This document shows, piece by piece, positions 35,391 through 46,109 of a DNA stretch of 64,000 nt (position 1 is its first letter; each line of letters starts with the position of its first letter). The position numbers were made by a program, and so were the translations under genes. The stretch comes from Antitrichia curtipendula (Eukaryota; Streptophyta; Bryopsida; Hypnales; Leucodontaceae): NCBI GenBank assembly GCA_951230915.1, contig OX579633.1:1054001-1118000 (forward strand). Direction: 5' to 3'. The notes beneath the pieces are model-generated. The model was not told the DNA's origin. It made no database searches and was given only the letters and a program-made list of their open reading frames with translations.

Positions 35391-36898
35391 CTATAACTTC
35401 GTCCACTCTTCACTCCCACCTCCAGGGCGACCACAGCCACGAACACCCCTCCAACCAAAACTCATGATCCATTCAATGGGTTGAACCTTCTTGCAATATA
35501 GAGCGGAGCATTGTGTGCCATTGGTGAAGTTCACCAATGCACACCATGGATGATATATGTGTCTACATGCGGCAACAATCATCTCAGAATGGGAGAAAGG
35601 AAAACCGCACAAGGAGCACTTCTCATTTGGTGTAGTGCTAGTGTCTGTGTCTGCTTTCGCTTTCCCTGCGACATACACCATGGATAACGGTCGCATGTGA
35701 AACCGCAAGATGCACGTCCCAGGTAAGCATGCTCCTCCTGCAACGCACGAACCTGCATGCGCATCTTTACAACTCGATGGCTCTCCAGGTTGAGTGTCTC
35801 CTCCAAAGTAGCCACTTTCTCCTCCAACTCCTTCAATTTACTATGCTCGCCACTTAATAAATCGTTGGCTATTTCCAACTTGTCACTTAGCACCACTTCC
35901 CCCGTTCCATCTGGGTTGGCTGCATGGAACTCCTTCTCATAACCCTTTTGTCTCAGCTTCATGATCTTCAGTAATCCCCTCTGATAATTCATGGCTTCGT
36001 CATGCTTTTCTTTGGCTTTAATAGCATTGTGCTCAGCCTCCAATCTAGCCTCGAGCTCTAGATTCTCCACTGCCAACAACCGGCCCAAATACTCCAACCT
36101 GGAGTTGCACTCGTTCTCCTCCAACGCTATTCCACCCATTGAGCTTCTTCTCCCCTCGCAAATCTCTGACAGCAACTTGCATTTGTCCACGTGAATTTTT
36201 TGCCATTGCCGGGTGACCATTCCGGTGTCCGGCACCTTCGCCTTTTGCAACCGGATGGCGTCCTTTGCGACCCTTTCCTGTTGGGTCTTGTTTGTGGCTT
36301 CTCCATAGGCAGCCCAATTCACCGGTATGTTTTGTTCCTCCAAAACAATCCCTCTGGCCATCTTGTGAGGAAGCAAATTGCGAGGAACTTCTCGTTGATA
36401 CAGAGCTTGTAGGAGCTCTTTGATCCTCTTTCTAATCCTCGTTGACTTGACATCCCTCCAATTGTAACCATACCGTCCTTCTCTGCCCACCGGTTTTCCA
36501 AATAGTTTGACACACTGAGTGTCGTCAAACGGTTTGCCTTGCCATTTCGTTAAACGATTTGGCAAGTGCCCTTCATTCTTGAACCCGTACTTCTTCAAGA
36601 AATCGGCTCTGGTGAGCGCCGGTGGTGGGTCAGGTAGCTTTGGCCTATCCTTGCCCTCGCTGTCGCCCTCGTCGCTGCCCTCAGCCTCACCCTCTTCACC
36701 CTCCTCACCCTTGTCACCCTCCTCACCCTCCTTGCTGCAGTCGCTGCCATCGCTGCCGTCCTCGCTGCCGTCCTCGCTGCCTTCCTTGTTTCCCTCCTCG
36801 CTCTCCTCGTGTTCGGAACAAGGACTGGGAGCAATGGGAGGGCGAGTAGATGACTTCGCCCGGCTTGCAATGGGAGGACGGGTGGATGAAGCTGCTTA
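35391..36898 (-). CDS. Coiled-coil protein with C-terminal RING-like zinc finger, copy 1 (possible frameshift)
   Basis: On the minus strand, after an acceptor near 36,896, the protein has an SSTRPPIA repeat, a strongly acidic Glu/Gly/Ser tract (36,790-36,650), then KLPDPPPALTRADFLKKYGF. A conserved module follows (GREGRYGYNW, LPHKMARGIVLEEQ, NWAAYGEA), then about 130 residues of heptad-rich coiled coil (36,050-35,730). Last comes CSLCGFPFSHSEMIVAACRH, IYHPWC and CSALYC: C-x2-C-x13-C-x-H-x2-H-x2-C ... C-x4-C, a RING-H2-like pattern. The coiled coil and the finger lie in different frames near 35,690, so there is either a short unseen intron or a frameshift. A first exon may lie at 36,992-36,940 (MSKVKGKGSVE). 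The same three-part architecture recurs at 42.8-44.4 kb. RING-type fingers often act in ubiquitin or SUMO transfer; that is only a possibility here. Confidence 0.6.
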
Positions 36899-37067
36899 GG
36901 CCTTGGGATGACTTCTCCGTCATTGCTCTTGCCCGTAGTACCTCGACAGATCCTTTACCCTTCACCTTCGACATATCTCGCCTCAACTGCACGAAATCCC
37001 GATTTATTGTCGGTTTTCATCCTAAACTAAACATCACGTTTTGAAGAAAATGAAATCCACATTTATA

Positions 37068-37960
37068 GAAAGAAGTAGGGACTAACCGCACACATTCCAA
37101 TACAATGCGTACAAATTTGTATGCACAATAAAAACTTGGAAGTGGAATTTGGTCACTGACTTCCTCCACACCCTGAATTGTGATTCATGCATTAGATTAG
37201 ACCACCAAGAAATTGTCAATAAAATCGTTGGCTTAGACATGTAAACCCTACGTCCAAGGCATTCGTTGAAAGCAGTGAATCGCGCACCAACACTACCATC
37301 AGCAGTTCGTACAGTGCAACCTAAAAACGCTAGACAGTTCTTTGAAAGCAAAGAATCTCGTTACCAAGACAATGCCTAAACCCAAAGCGACAGTTAGGAC
37401 GCAACTCACCTCTTCTTCTCACACCCCGTCCACTTGCAAGACAATGGTTCAGCCTGGCTCGCCCTTTCCTTGCAAATCGCCCTGGTTACGCTACGTACTA
37501 TAGGATGTACACAAACACAGAAAGAGGTGAGGACTAACCGCACACATTCCAATACAATGCGTACAAATTTGTATGCACAATAAAAACTTGGAAGTGGAAT
37601 TTGGTCATTGACTTCCTCCACACCCTGAATTGTGATTCATGCATTGGATTAGACCACCAAGAAATTGTCAATAAAATCGTTGGCTTGGACATGTAAACCC
37701 TACGTCCAAGGCATTCGTTGAAAGCAGTGAATTGCGCACCAACACTACCATCAGCAGTTCGTACAGTGCAACCCTAAACGCTAGACAGTTCTTTGAAAGC
37801 AAAGAATCTTGTTACTAAGACAATGCCTAAACCCAAAGCGACAGTTAGGACGCAACTCACCTCTTCTTCTCACACCCCGTCCACTCGCCAGACAATGGTT
37901 CGGCTTGGTTCGCCTTCCCTTGCAAATTGCCTTGGTTTGCCCTTCCCTTGCAAATTGCCC
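37068..37960. repeat. Direct tandem duplication, period 452 bp
   Basis: The sequence starting ACTAACCGCACACATTCC at 37,081 restarts at 37,533 with very few differences over at least 390 bp. The junction contains GGATGTACACAAACACAG, which resembles GGATGTACACAAATACAA at about 34,229, so the breakpoints may lie in a shared motif. No coding sequence is recognised. Near-identity implies a recent duplication. Confidence 0.9.
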
Positions 37961-38384
37961 TAGTTCGCCCTAGTTTGCCATTCCCTTCCAAATCAACGCA
38001 ACAAATCCGCCTCTTAGCTCATTTGAACCATTCGCAAATCGCAAACAAAGGGCGCGAAATACAAACCAACAAGAACACCCAACGAGAACACCATTGGAAA
38101 GTAAGCGGAGAGGGGCACTTAGCGAGAGAGAAAGCTCCCATCCGAAGCGGTCAACCTTGGGACCCCAACCGGGTACTACCGGTCATGACGTGACTGCTTG
38201 AGTACCACAGGTGACGACATGACCGCTTGCCCTCCGTCGAATCATGACTACCAATGAATGCAATTCCGTGTTGTAAATATTATGCATTCTAAACAAGCGT
38301 TCTGTTAGCAAAATGGTAGATGAGAAGCTCAGAAAATATAAGTTCCTGGTTTTCAATAGGTTCCCCCTTGAACTCTAAAAAAGC
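37961..38384. other. Spacer between two tandem arrays
   Basis: I see no gene. Near 38,120-38,225 there is a short repeat of CCGGTCATGACGTGACTGCTTG and CAGGTGACGACATGACCGCTTG type. Base composition drops to AT-rich from 38,250 onward. Confidence 0.4.
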
Positions 38385-39590
38385 ATACTCCTAAATTTCT
38401 AGATTAAAGAAATGCTTGTTGGTTCTCAACCACATTAATGGGTGTTGTTCTTTTTAATAAAGGTTTAATGTCACACGTTTTGAATGGGAGAAGAAATGGG
38501 TGATGGAATCAATTGGGTTTTCATATATTTCGGTGAAATAAATACCCAACGCTAGTAAACCAAAAAAATTGGATAATTAAAAAAATGGCCACAGAAAAAA
38601 AGAAAAAGATAATAAAACAAAATTGTGTATAAAAAAATGGGCATTCTAGTTCATAGAGTTTCACAAAGAAATGTTGGTTGGCCCTCAAACACATTAATGA
38701 GTGTTGCTCATTTTATTAAAGATTTAATGTCACACATTTTGAATGGGAGAAGAAATGGGTGATGGATTAAATTGGGTTTTCATATATTTCGGTGAAATAA
38801 ATATCCAATGCTAGTAAACCAAAAAAGTTGGGTAATGAAAAAAATGGCCACCAAAAAACAATAGATAATAAATAAAAAAATGGGTAATCAGAAAATGGGC
38901 ATTCTAGCTCATAGATTTTCACAAAGAAATGCTTGTTGGCCCTCAAACAAATTAATGAGTGTTGCTCATTTTATTAAAGATTTAATGTCACACGTTTTGA
39001 ATGGGAGAAGAAGTGCGTGATGGATTAAATTGGGTTTTCATATATTTCGGTGAACTAAATATCCAATGCTAGTAAACCAAAAAAATTGGGTAATCAAAAA
39101 AATGGCCACCAAAAAACAATAGATAATTAAAAAAAAAAAAGGGTAATCAGAAAATGGGCATTCTAGTTCATAGAGTTTCACAAAGAAATGTTGGTTGGCC
39201 CTCAACCACATTAATGGGTGTTGCTCTTTTTATTAAAGATTTAATGTTGCACTTTTTGAATGGGAGAAGAAGTGCGTGATGGATTAAATTGGGTTTTCAT
39301 ATATTTCGGTGAAATAAATATCCAATGCTAGTAAACCAAAAAAATTGGGTAATCAAAAAAATGGCCACCAAAAAACAATAGATAATAAAAAAAAAAATGG
39401 GTAATCAGAAAATGGGCATTCTAGCTCATGGAGTTTCACAAAGAAATGCTTGTTGGCCCTCAACCACATGAATGGGTGTTGTTCTTTTTATTAAAGATTT
39501 AATGTCACACGTTTTGAATGGGAGAAGAAGTGGGTGATGGATTAAATTGGGTTTGAATATATTTCAATGAAAGAAATACCTATCTTCTTA
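38385..39590. repeat. Satellite-like array, 258-bp unit, about 4.5 copies
   Basis: GGGCATTCTAG landmarks lie at 38,639, 38,897, 39,156 and 39,414, giving a period of 258-259 bp, with a partial unit before and after. Each unit holds AATGGGAGAAGAA, TTTCATATATTTCGGTGAA and ATGCTAGTAAACC. There is no coding capacity. Copies differ by scattered substitutions and A-run length. Confidence 0.92.
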
Positions 39591-40133
39591 TATTTTGCCT
39601 TATCCCTAAATTGTTTGGTGACTAATAATAAATGAAAGACACCACTTTATTTTTGAAAGTGAAGTATTAAATCATCAAAATCCTCAATAAAAATTTATAT
39701 TTTTATAAAATGAAGGACAAGGCAACATTAAATTTAAATTATTGGACGTTGTGTCTTCGTAAAGAAAAAGTCATGTAATGGGATTGTTTTGATTTTCATA
39801 ATGGGATTATTCAACCACAAAAAACATGACTTCAAAGTCTTCATTGTTTTTTATGGTTGAATATTCCCTTTATGAGAATAAAAATAACCCATGTTACATG
39901 ATTTTTTGCAGGATTAATAAGATATGTTTCGTTTAAAATATTTACATTAATTGATGATTGAAGTATGTTTATTATTGTGAAGCTCAAATTCTCAACCATT
40001 TCGAATGACACATATCTTTCTATGTTTTTATCAACAAAACATTACTTAAAACAAGAGTGACTCATTGTATGCACTCATGTTCTTTAGAAAACAACACTGA
40101 GACAAAATAAAGGTTTAAAGGTTTTTAGAATGT
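39591..40133. other. AT-rich spacer beyond the 258-bp array
   Basis: No gene is recognised. A short inverted similarity around 39,765-39,895 (CATGTAATGGGATTGTTTTGA versus AAAATAACCCATGTTACATG) could form a hairpin. Confidence 0.4.
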
Positions 40134-40162
40134 AGGGTTTAGGTTAGGTTTAGGGTTTAGGG
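40134..40162. repeat. Short interstitial telomere-like tract (TTTAGGG)
   Basis: The tract consists of GGGTTTAGG, TTAGG, TTTAGGG and TTTAGGG in series, i.e. imperfect plant-type TTTAGGG repeats over 29 bp, followed by a T-run. Such short tracts are common in plant promoters (telo boxes) and at healed breaks. Confidence 0.8.
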
Positions 40163-40439
40163 CTTTTTTTTTGGAACTAAAAATAAACTGGGAACTAGTA
40201 TTTTTGTAAAGACGGAAATTGTGTTTCTGTGCACATGGGATGCCAAGCTTTTCGTGCTGACATGACAAAAGGCCCGTTTGTTTTTGAAGTGTGCGGAAGG
40301 CGATGAATCTCTATTTAGACACGACAGTGGCGGTCGGTTATTGGTTGCCGAGGTACAACGTGTACGCTTATGTACAACTTGTGATTCAAAACCGAATACA
40401 GAACACAAGTTTCTTGTGTAGAACACGTTATGCAATGTA

Positions 40440-41195
40440 GAAACTGGAACTTAAAACACAAACATTTTGTAAACTATGGGAATGCACAGTAATTGAAGGC
40501 CGATGGTGTCAGACCATTCCAGCCTGCGCTCACAAAAAGAGGGAAAAAGGTAGGATTCCGAATAAAAATCAGCTAATTTAGCATTGGGCAGACGATGCTG
40601 GAGTCCGGAAAGAACTCGGTACACGATGTTGGAGTCTAGAATCCTTAGACTCTTCCTGTTTTTTTTAACTTTCTTCTACTTATTCCATTGATTCCTCCAC
40701 AATCATGTTCGTGGTCTTTTGCTGTGTTATTGCACATAACGCAATTGAAGCCTCCGAAACACATTACACATTTTTGAACAAGAAAATTTATAAAATATCC
40801 GAAACATACGCAAATGCATGTCGAGAGGTGTTTTTTATGTAAGAAGGCCTCAGAAAAAAGGTGTAACTACTGCAGTAATTAAGAAAAATTCAATGTTTTC
40901 CGTAGTACGAGTTCATACATATTGTACTAAATGATACAGAATAACTTTGCAGAACTCACCGAGTGCACACTAATTGAAGGACACCGATGCAAAACCGTGC
41001 CAGCCTGTGGTCATGAAGATCGGAAAAACGAGCATTCCGAATATAAAACTACCAATTTAGTACACGATGCTGGAATTGCAAAGACTTCAGTGCAAGTCCT
41101 TGCTTTTTTTTTTCCCACCATAGGCCCAAGGACCGAGTTGTTGTTGGTGTTTTCTCCCACTGCCTTCACCCCAGCTGCCTGCATCTGACATTCGT
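40440..41195 (+). pseudogene. Tandem duplicated Cys-rich coding relic
   Basis: Two homologous segments in direct orientation, near 40,470-40,640 and 40,960-41,100, each encode C-T-x-I-E-G-x-x-C-x-T-x-P-A-C-x-H (CTVIEGRWCQTIPACAH and CTLIEGHRCKTVPACGH) and then drift. The spaced Cys/His residues suggest a former zinc-binding motif. Between them, 40,590-40,740 on the minus strand is a decayed copy of the Lys-rich exon at 42,067-42,190, so the whole stretch is a degraded duplicate of neighbouring parts. Family unknown. Confidence 0.4.
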
Positions 41196-42066
41196 AATTG
41201 TCCAAACTCTGCAGAATTATGTTGACAGTTTGATCGGCTGCCGCATTTCACGTAAATTGGTTATGCAGGAGAAGACTCACCAGAGGATGCATCCGGGGAA
41301 GTGTAAGCCCCGGACTCTTGCTCTCCTCCTCAAAAACCATGGCCATGAACAAGCAAATTTCTTGTTTATTTACTAGGTGTCTACGAATGAATGCCATTAC
41401 CTACACCAAAACAACAATAAACAAAGAAGTAAACCACAAAGCACATGAGGCGCACATTATCCAAGATACAACGTAGTACCACACCCATTGAAAATGAAGA
41501 ACTTCTACTAAGCCTCTGAAAACAATACACACCCACCCAATGTCGTGGATCGCAGGAGCACCCGAAGGCAAGAGCACAAGAAGTCAGAAGCGCAAGAAGG
41601 CTCACAATGTAGTAACCGGCTTTGCTCAAAGACAGGAACACAAGAAGGCAGGAGCACAAGAAGGAACACAAGAAGGAACACAAGAAGGATCAAATGGGAA
41701 GGAGCCCTTCTCTGAACATCCTCACCCTCATGATTAGTACTCAAATCACATATTGTGAACATCCTCACCCTCATGATTAGTACTCGAATCACATATTGTG
41801 AACATCCTCACCCTCATAATGAGAGTACATCTTACTCGAATCATATAATGTGAACATTCTTTAAGAAATCACTTCACTTAGTTTTCAAATATTTTCAAAT
41901 TAGGAAGCACGGTGTTTTAGGGCGTAAGCATGGGCAAAGAGTTTCAGGGAGACAGTATGTCAGATGTCACTGTAATTTTTTTTAAATGTGCCAATTGGCA
42001 AAGCGTACAGATTTAGTATAGTGCGTACATATTTTTCTGCAGACTAAACCAAATGCAACGTGGACA
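41196..42066. repeat. Spacer with minisatellites (12-bp and 43-bp units)
   Basis: A 12-bp GGAACACAAGAA-type repeat lies at about 41,632-41,697. Three copies of a 43-bp unit (GAACATCCTCACCCTCAT...CACATATTGT) start at 41,714, 41,757 and 41,800. No gene is recognised, although the 12-bp array is open as TQEG repeats on the plus strand. Confidence 0.75.
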
Positions 42067-42534
42067 CTAACCAAGCGGCGTAATCCTGTGACTCTTCTTG
42101 GTTTTCTTGTATTTCTTCTTTTCTACTTCTACTTCTTTGGCTGATTCCTCCGCAGTCATGTTTCTGGTCTTCCGCTTGGTTACTGCATTGTCATTATCTA
42201 TCGGAGGGAGTGGTAGGGGCTGAGGCACCTTCACCACCGCCGTAGTCACTCCCTCTGCCCTAGCTTCTTCTCTCAACTTCTTGCGGCGTTCTAATTCTGC
42301 AACTTCTTCTCTCAACTTCTGTAGTCTTTCATAATCCACTTCCTCCTCTGTCAAATTTTTGATATGCTCATGCAGGTCTGCCTCAGTTTCGATCTTACAA
42401 GACATAACAGGATCCTCATCTTTTGCTGGGGAGTCAACTTCCTCTATAGATGGTAGACTCGGAAGTGCAGGAAGTTCAAGACGTACAGTCTCAGGTACAG
42501 AAGGTACAAGACGTTGTACGGAATCACTTTGACC
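42067..42534 (-). CDS. Exon encoding a coiled-coil protein with Lys-rich tail
   Basis: The minus-strand open frame begins after a TGA near 42,534 (SDSVQRLVPSVPETVRLELP), continues through PSIEEVDSPAKDEDPVMSCK, then a charged helix (EVDYERLQKLREEVAELERR) and a basic tail (KKKYKKTKKSHRI) ending at 42,067. No start codon is assured: it may be a 3' exon of the zinc-finger gene upstream on the same strand or a separate small gene. The basic tail resembles that of the repeat protein at 32.9 kb and the relic at 40.6 kb, suggesting a shared C-terminal module. Confidence 0.45.
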   Translation of the reverse strand, partial: GQSDSVQRLVPSVPETVRLELPALPSLPSIEEVDSPAKDEDPVMSCKIETEADLHEHIKNLTEEEVDYERLQKLREEVAELERRKKLREEARAEGVTTAVVKVPQPLPLPPIDNDNAVTKRKTRNMTAEESAKEVEVEKKKYKKTKKSHRITPLG

Positions 42535-42837
42535 TCAGTTGCTACCAGCGGGCAGCGGCGCTGCCATTGCATAGGCTTTGTGATACAAGAGTCTCACTGA
42601 CGCTGAGCACGGGATTTGTCTTTGTAAAATTGATAGTGGGTGTTTGTGTACAAATTTGGGATTCCTGCAATTGCTCTTGGTATACTTTCTCTAGATCTGA
42701 AAAAGAAACGAGAAGAGGTTAAGTAACGTAATGTGATGGTTTTCTAGTGTCGCATACTAATATAATAGCTGAAACCCTGAACTCTACAATTTCATCTAAT
42801 GATACACACTTCACGTCACGTACTGACTTCTGTACAA

Positions 42838-44438
42838 TTAGTACTGAATAATATACAAGTTTCGACAGCTGCTTGAGGGAAATCTGCGAGGAATTGCACC
42901 AATATGTGGATGTGAATCCAAAATTGTTGATGTCAAGGCTTCCATGAGACTGTCTTGCTCCTCTTCTAACTTCAAAGATTGTACCAACTTTTCAAGAGCC
43001 GAATGCAACTTGCCGAATCCAAAACTGTTGAACCACGAGTGATGCACTGTTGCACGGCAAGAGTTATTCGCACATATGCTGGATTCCCTAAATCAAATCC
43101 CTGCGCACCACGGGTGATAGACATGACCGCATGTGCAAATGATTATGTCGTTGAGGGGAAACCCGCTTAAGCACAATGCACAGGACGTCAAAGAAATGGT
43201 ACTCAACCCTAAAACAATATTGGGGTGAAATAAAGAGCATGAAGGTCTAAGTTTTAAAAAAAACCCAGTTTCACCTCTTCTAAGACAAGTAACTTGAAAC
43301 AACAAGGCATCAAATTGCCTCTTCAAGCATCCTTGTTTATTTTCAAGCAATTCATACCTTGAATTGCATTCCTTGAGTTCCAGTAGAATTGCTTGGTAAT
43401 CCAGAAGCGCGTCCTTCACCACCTCACTGTACGCCTCAAATTTGTTCGTCAAAGTCAAAGCCTCCACCTCGTGTTCAATCAACAACTTTTTGACCTTTGC
43501 TTCCGTTCGCCGAAGCACTCCTTCTTCTTGCGATGCCTTCATAGACAACTGCTCCTTCTCCTTTCGGACGCCGATGAAGTCTTGGGTTACAGCATGCAGC
43601 TGTAACCCTACCAAATTCAGTAGCCGCGTGAAATCGGCGACGTCCTTCACTCCTTCTTGGTACATTCGATACCGTCTCGTACATTTCGTGCTTCTTGCAC
43701 ATTCTGTACTCCAGTGTACAGCTTCTCTTCGAATTGCCGCGGGGTCTTCCGAAGTTTGGCAGTGGAGTTGTGCAGAAGGTCGTCAATGACTTCTGCCTTG
43801 TAAATCTCCTTGTCGTTGGAGCCAGTGATTTTTCCAATGGTCGCCAAACAGAACTCGACCTTCTTCAACCATTTGCTCCGTTGATTTCGATTGGAAGTAC
43901 CTGCAAACTCCGCCCAACTAACTAGCTTCTTCTTGCGCTTCTCCATAACGATACCCCTAGCAAACTGCTTGGCAATTACTTTGGACTTTGGCAAGTCTCT
44001 TAAATACACGAGAGGAAAAATTTCGATGATTCTTGCAAGGACTTCTGCATCCTTGCATTCGGAATACGCATACCCGGCCCTCCCTTTTCTCCCCATCACT
44101 GACCCAAAAACTTCTATGAGGTCTGTCTCCGCAAGGTCAAATGGAATTTTGAGTTTGTGCGGGTTTTTACCTGTTTTTGGCAAACCGTAGGTTGTCTCAA
44201 AGTCTTGTACGCTAACAGCGCATGGAGGAAGATGCCTCTTCAAAGAAGCCAACTTGTCAAGTTCCTTATCCAAGTCACTTTTCTTTGGCCTCGCTTGTTC
44301 AGATCGTGGCGAGGTTGGTGACGCCGAAACTAGGTAATCGTCAATGAAATCTTCGTCCTTGACCTGAAAGAGGCTGTCAGGCTTGTTATCCCTGGAGAAA
44401 CCGTGGTTGCGTACACACCACTCTTCATCGGACGCCAT
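42838..44438 (-). pseudogene. Coiled-coil/RING-like zinc-finger protein, copy 2, with frame disruptions
   Basis: ATG at 44,438 starts MASDEEWCVRNHGFSRDNKP. The conserved module GRKGRAGYAY, AKQFARGIVMEKR, SWAEFAGT aligns with GREGRYGYNW, PHKMARGIVLEEQ, NWAAYGEA of copy 1, so the two genes are paralogues. The frame breaks near 43,655, then continues as a coiled coil (43,630-43,290). A likely intron (donor GTGAAA near 43,275, acceptor near 43,213) leads to the finger CALCLSGFPLNDIIICTCGH, VYHPWC. A TGA follows four codons later, and beyond it the frame still encodes CANNSC, which would complete the C-x4-C pair. The stretch 42,838-43,030 continues as a helix-rich tail. Divergence from copy 1 is high outside the motifs, so the duplication is old. 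Confidence 0.6.
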
Positions 44439-44991
44439 TGTACCCTAAACCGCAAATCAAAAAAGAAAACTTCCGTAAGAGAGTATAATATATACTAAAG
44501 TAGTACATAATAAACATAAACTTGTACAGTGCACAAGTGGTTGTACAGATGAACTTATGGTCTCATTGTAAGTACTTGTGTAATGCTGTACAACCACTTG
44601 CGCGTTGTTGTAAGCACTTGCGTGATGTTGTAAGAACTTCTGTACAGAAAGATAAACGCCTATCTGAAAACGTACCAAATGTATCTGCACAGGTACTGAA
44701 TGTACTCGAAATTGTTTGCTTGTCCAGTGATTGTACAAGTGAATGTGAACTTATATAGCAATTGTTTATCGCGGAAGAACTAAAGAACAATGCCGAAGAA
44801 ATATTGAAGGAGCACGCCCTCTAACACAAAGTTCAAAATTGTTGTTTACAAGAAAACAAGTGAGAAAACAATGTCGGCAAACACTTGCGCTTGCGCGGTT
44901 CCAACGCTGGCCACCGAGATCCAGCACCTACTCCGTCGACGAAGACATCGCAGTTCATGAACATTTTTTTTTGAATTTGGAGGAGGAGGGA
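44439..44991. other. Divergent promoter-like spacer rich in TGTACA
   Basis: This lies between the minus-strand zinc-finger gene and a plus-strand exon. It holds many TTGTACAG/CTGTACAA motifs and a short TGCGTGATGTTGTAAG-type tandem repeat (44,595-44,640). It may serve as a bidirectional promoter. Confidence 0.4.
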
Positions 44992-45111
44992 ATGTCGCTG
45001 AAAAAGCTCCCCGAAGCGCCGGAATTTGCAGGTGAAGCCCGATTTAGAAAAGGTGTGGCGGACGATTATTGGTCCATTATGTAGAAACTGTACAAACTGT
45101 ACAACCAGGTA
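44992..45111 (+). pseudogene. Plus-strand exon relic at the right edge of the GTAC-rich block
   Basis: ATG 44,992 starts MSLKKLPEAPEFAGEARF, continues to YWSIM, then TAG (45,082-45,084), then KLYKLYNQ and a CAG|GTACG splice donor. As in the transposase, the only interruption is TAG, and a GTACG donor is used. No family is recognised. GTAC motifs fade about 10 bp further on, so this may mark the block's right edge. Confidence 0.4.
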
Positions 45112-46109
45112 CGATAAGCAGACCATGAAGGCTTCTACAAGCTTCAAGCTGGAAAATGGAGCACAAATCTCCGATAGAAAAACTCTAAGCCAATATGAAA
45201 TTTATATGAAAACTAAATGATGGCCCATGTGAATCACAATGTGTTCTTTTAGGTTTTCAAAAAAATAATTCAAAAAAAATAATTTAAGACCAAAATTTTG
45301 CACTTGTACTAAAATCATACATTTTCTAGGCTATTTTCTTATGTAGATTCTAAAACACTAATTAACTGCCTAGTCTAAGTACCTAAACATTAGAGCATTG
45401 CATTCTTCTCTTTGAATTGTAAAAAAGAAACTTTCAACTAAGCCAAAAAGAGTACAACATGCTAAAGCTAAATTTGTAACAGTACACACCTTTAATGTTT
45501 GTACTCCTTACATTAAATTAATAGATGAAAATCACTTTTTATAATACAATTATCAATATATGCAAGATTTAAGACCCCAATCTATTTTTTTTTTTTTTTT
45601 AAGTCAATAAAATTATAAGAAAATTGACTCCAAACTTTCATCCTGTGCAGAAATTCTGCCGTGACAACGATTATGGACAACCGTAGTGTGCTTTTACCCG
45701 ATTCTACCTTTTTTTACTTCTATTAGACAACCATTAGGCATTAGATCTTTTACTTCTTTAGTTGAAAGCATTTTAAACTTTGTTTGTAGATTTTAAAAGT
45801 TGTTAAATTTTAAAAGTTGTTAAATGGAAAGATAAATATTGTTTTATCTTTCTTTTGGATTTTAAAAGAGATTTGAAGGCCATGTAATCGCCACGTAAGA
45901 GATAAAGATAGAGTTATGGGGCAAAAGGGGTGGTCAATGGACTAATTGTGGTCCATGTGGCCTTTAGTGGCATGTGGCAATTTGCTTAGGTGGAGGGGAT
46001 GGAGGATTGGAGGGTGAGGTGGAAGATAAGGTGGAGGGCCTTCTTCTTCCTCCTTTTAGTTTTGCTTAAGGGAACCGAAACTTTGGAGAGAGATAGCGTT
46101 TTGTACAAA
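45112..46109. other. AT-rich spacer
   Basis: No gene is recognised. Composition changes from GTAC-rich to plain AT-rich near 45,230. A T-run lies at about 45,583-45,600. Confidence 0.5.

Noticed and set aside
36595..36870. 91-codon Arg/Ala-rich minus-strand ORF and its plus-strand Ser/Pro-rich counterpart
   Set aside because: They are frame shadows of the Glu/Gly acidic tract that continues in frame into the zinc-finger protein.
38385..39590. CRISPR-like array
   Set aside because: The units are 258 bp and continuous without spacers, in a plant genome; it is satellite-type DNA.
19030..45120. Endogenous giant-virus insertion
   Set aside because: No capsid, packaging ATPase or viral polymerase is seen, and the genes have many spliceosomal introns.
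19030..45120. Helitron with captured genes
   Set aside because: No Rep/helicase protein and no 5' TC or 3' CTRR hairpin end was recognised; a DDE-type transposase is present instead.
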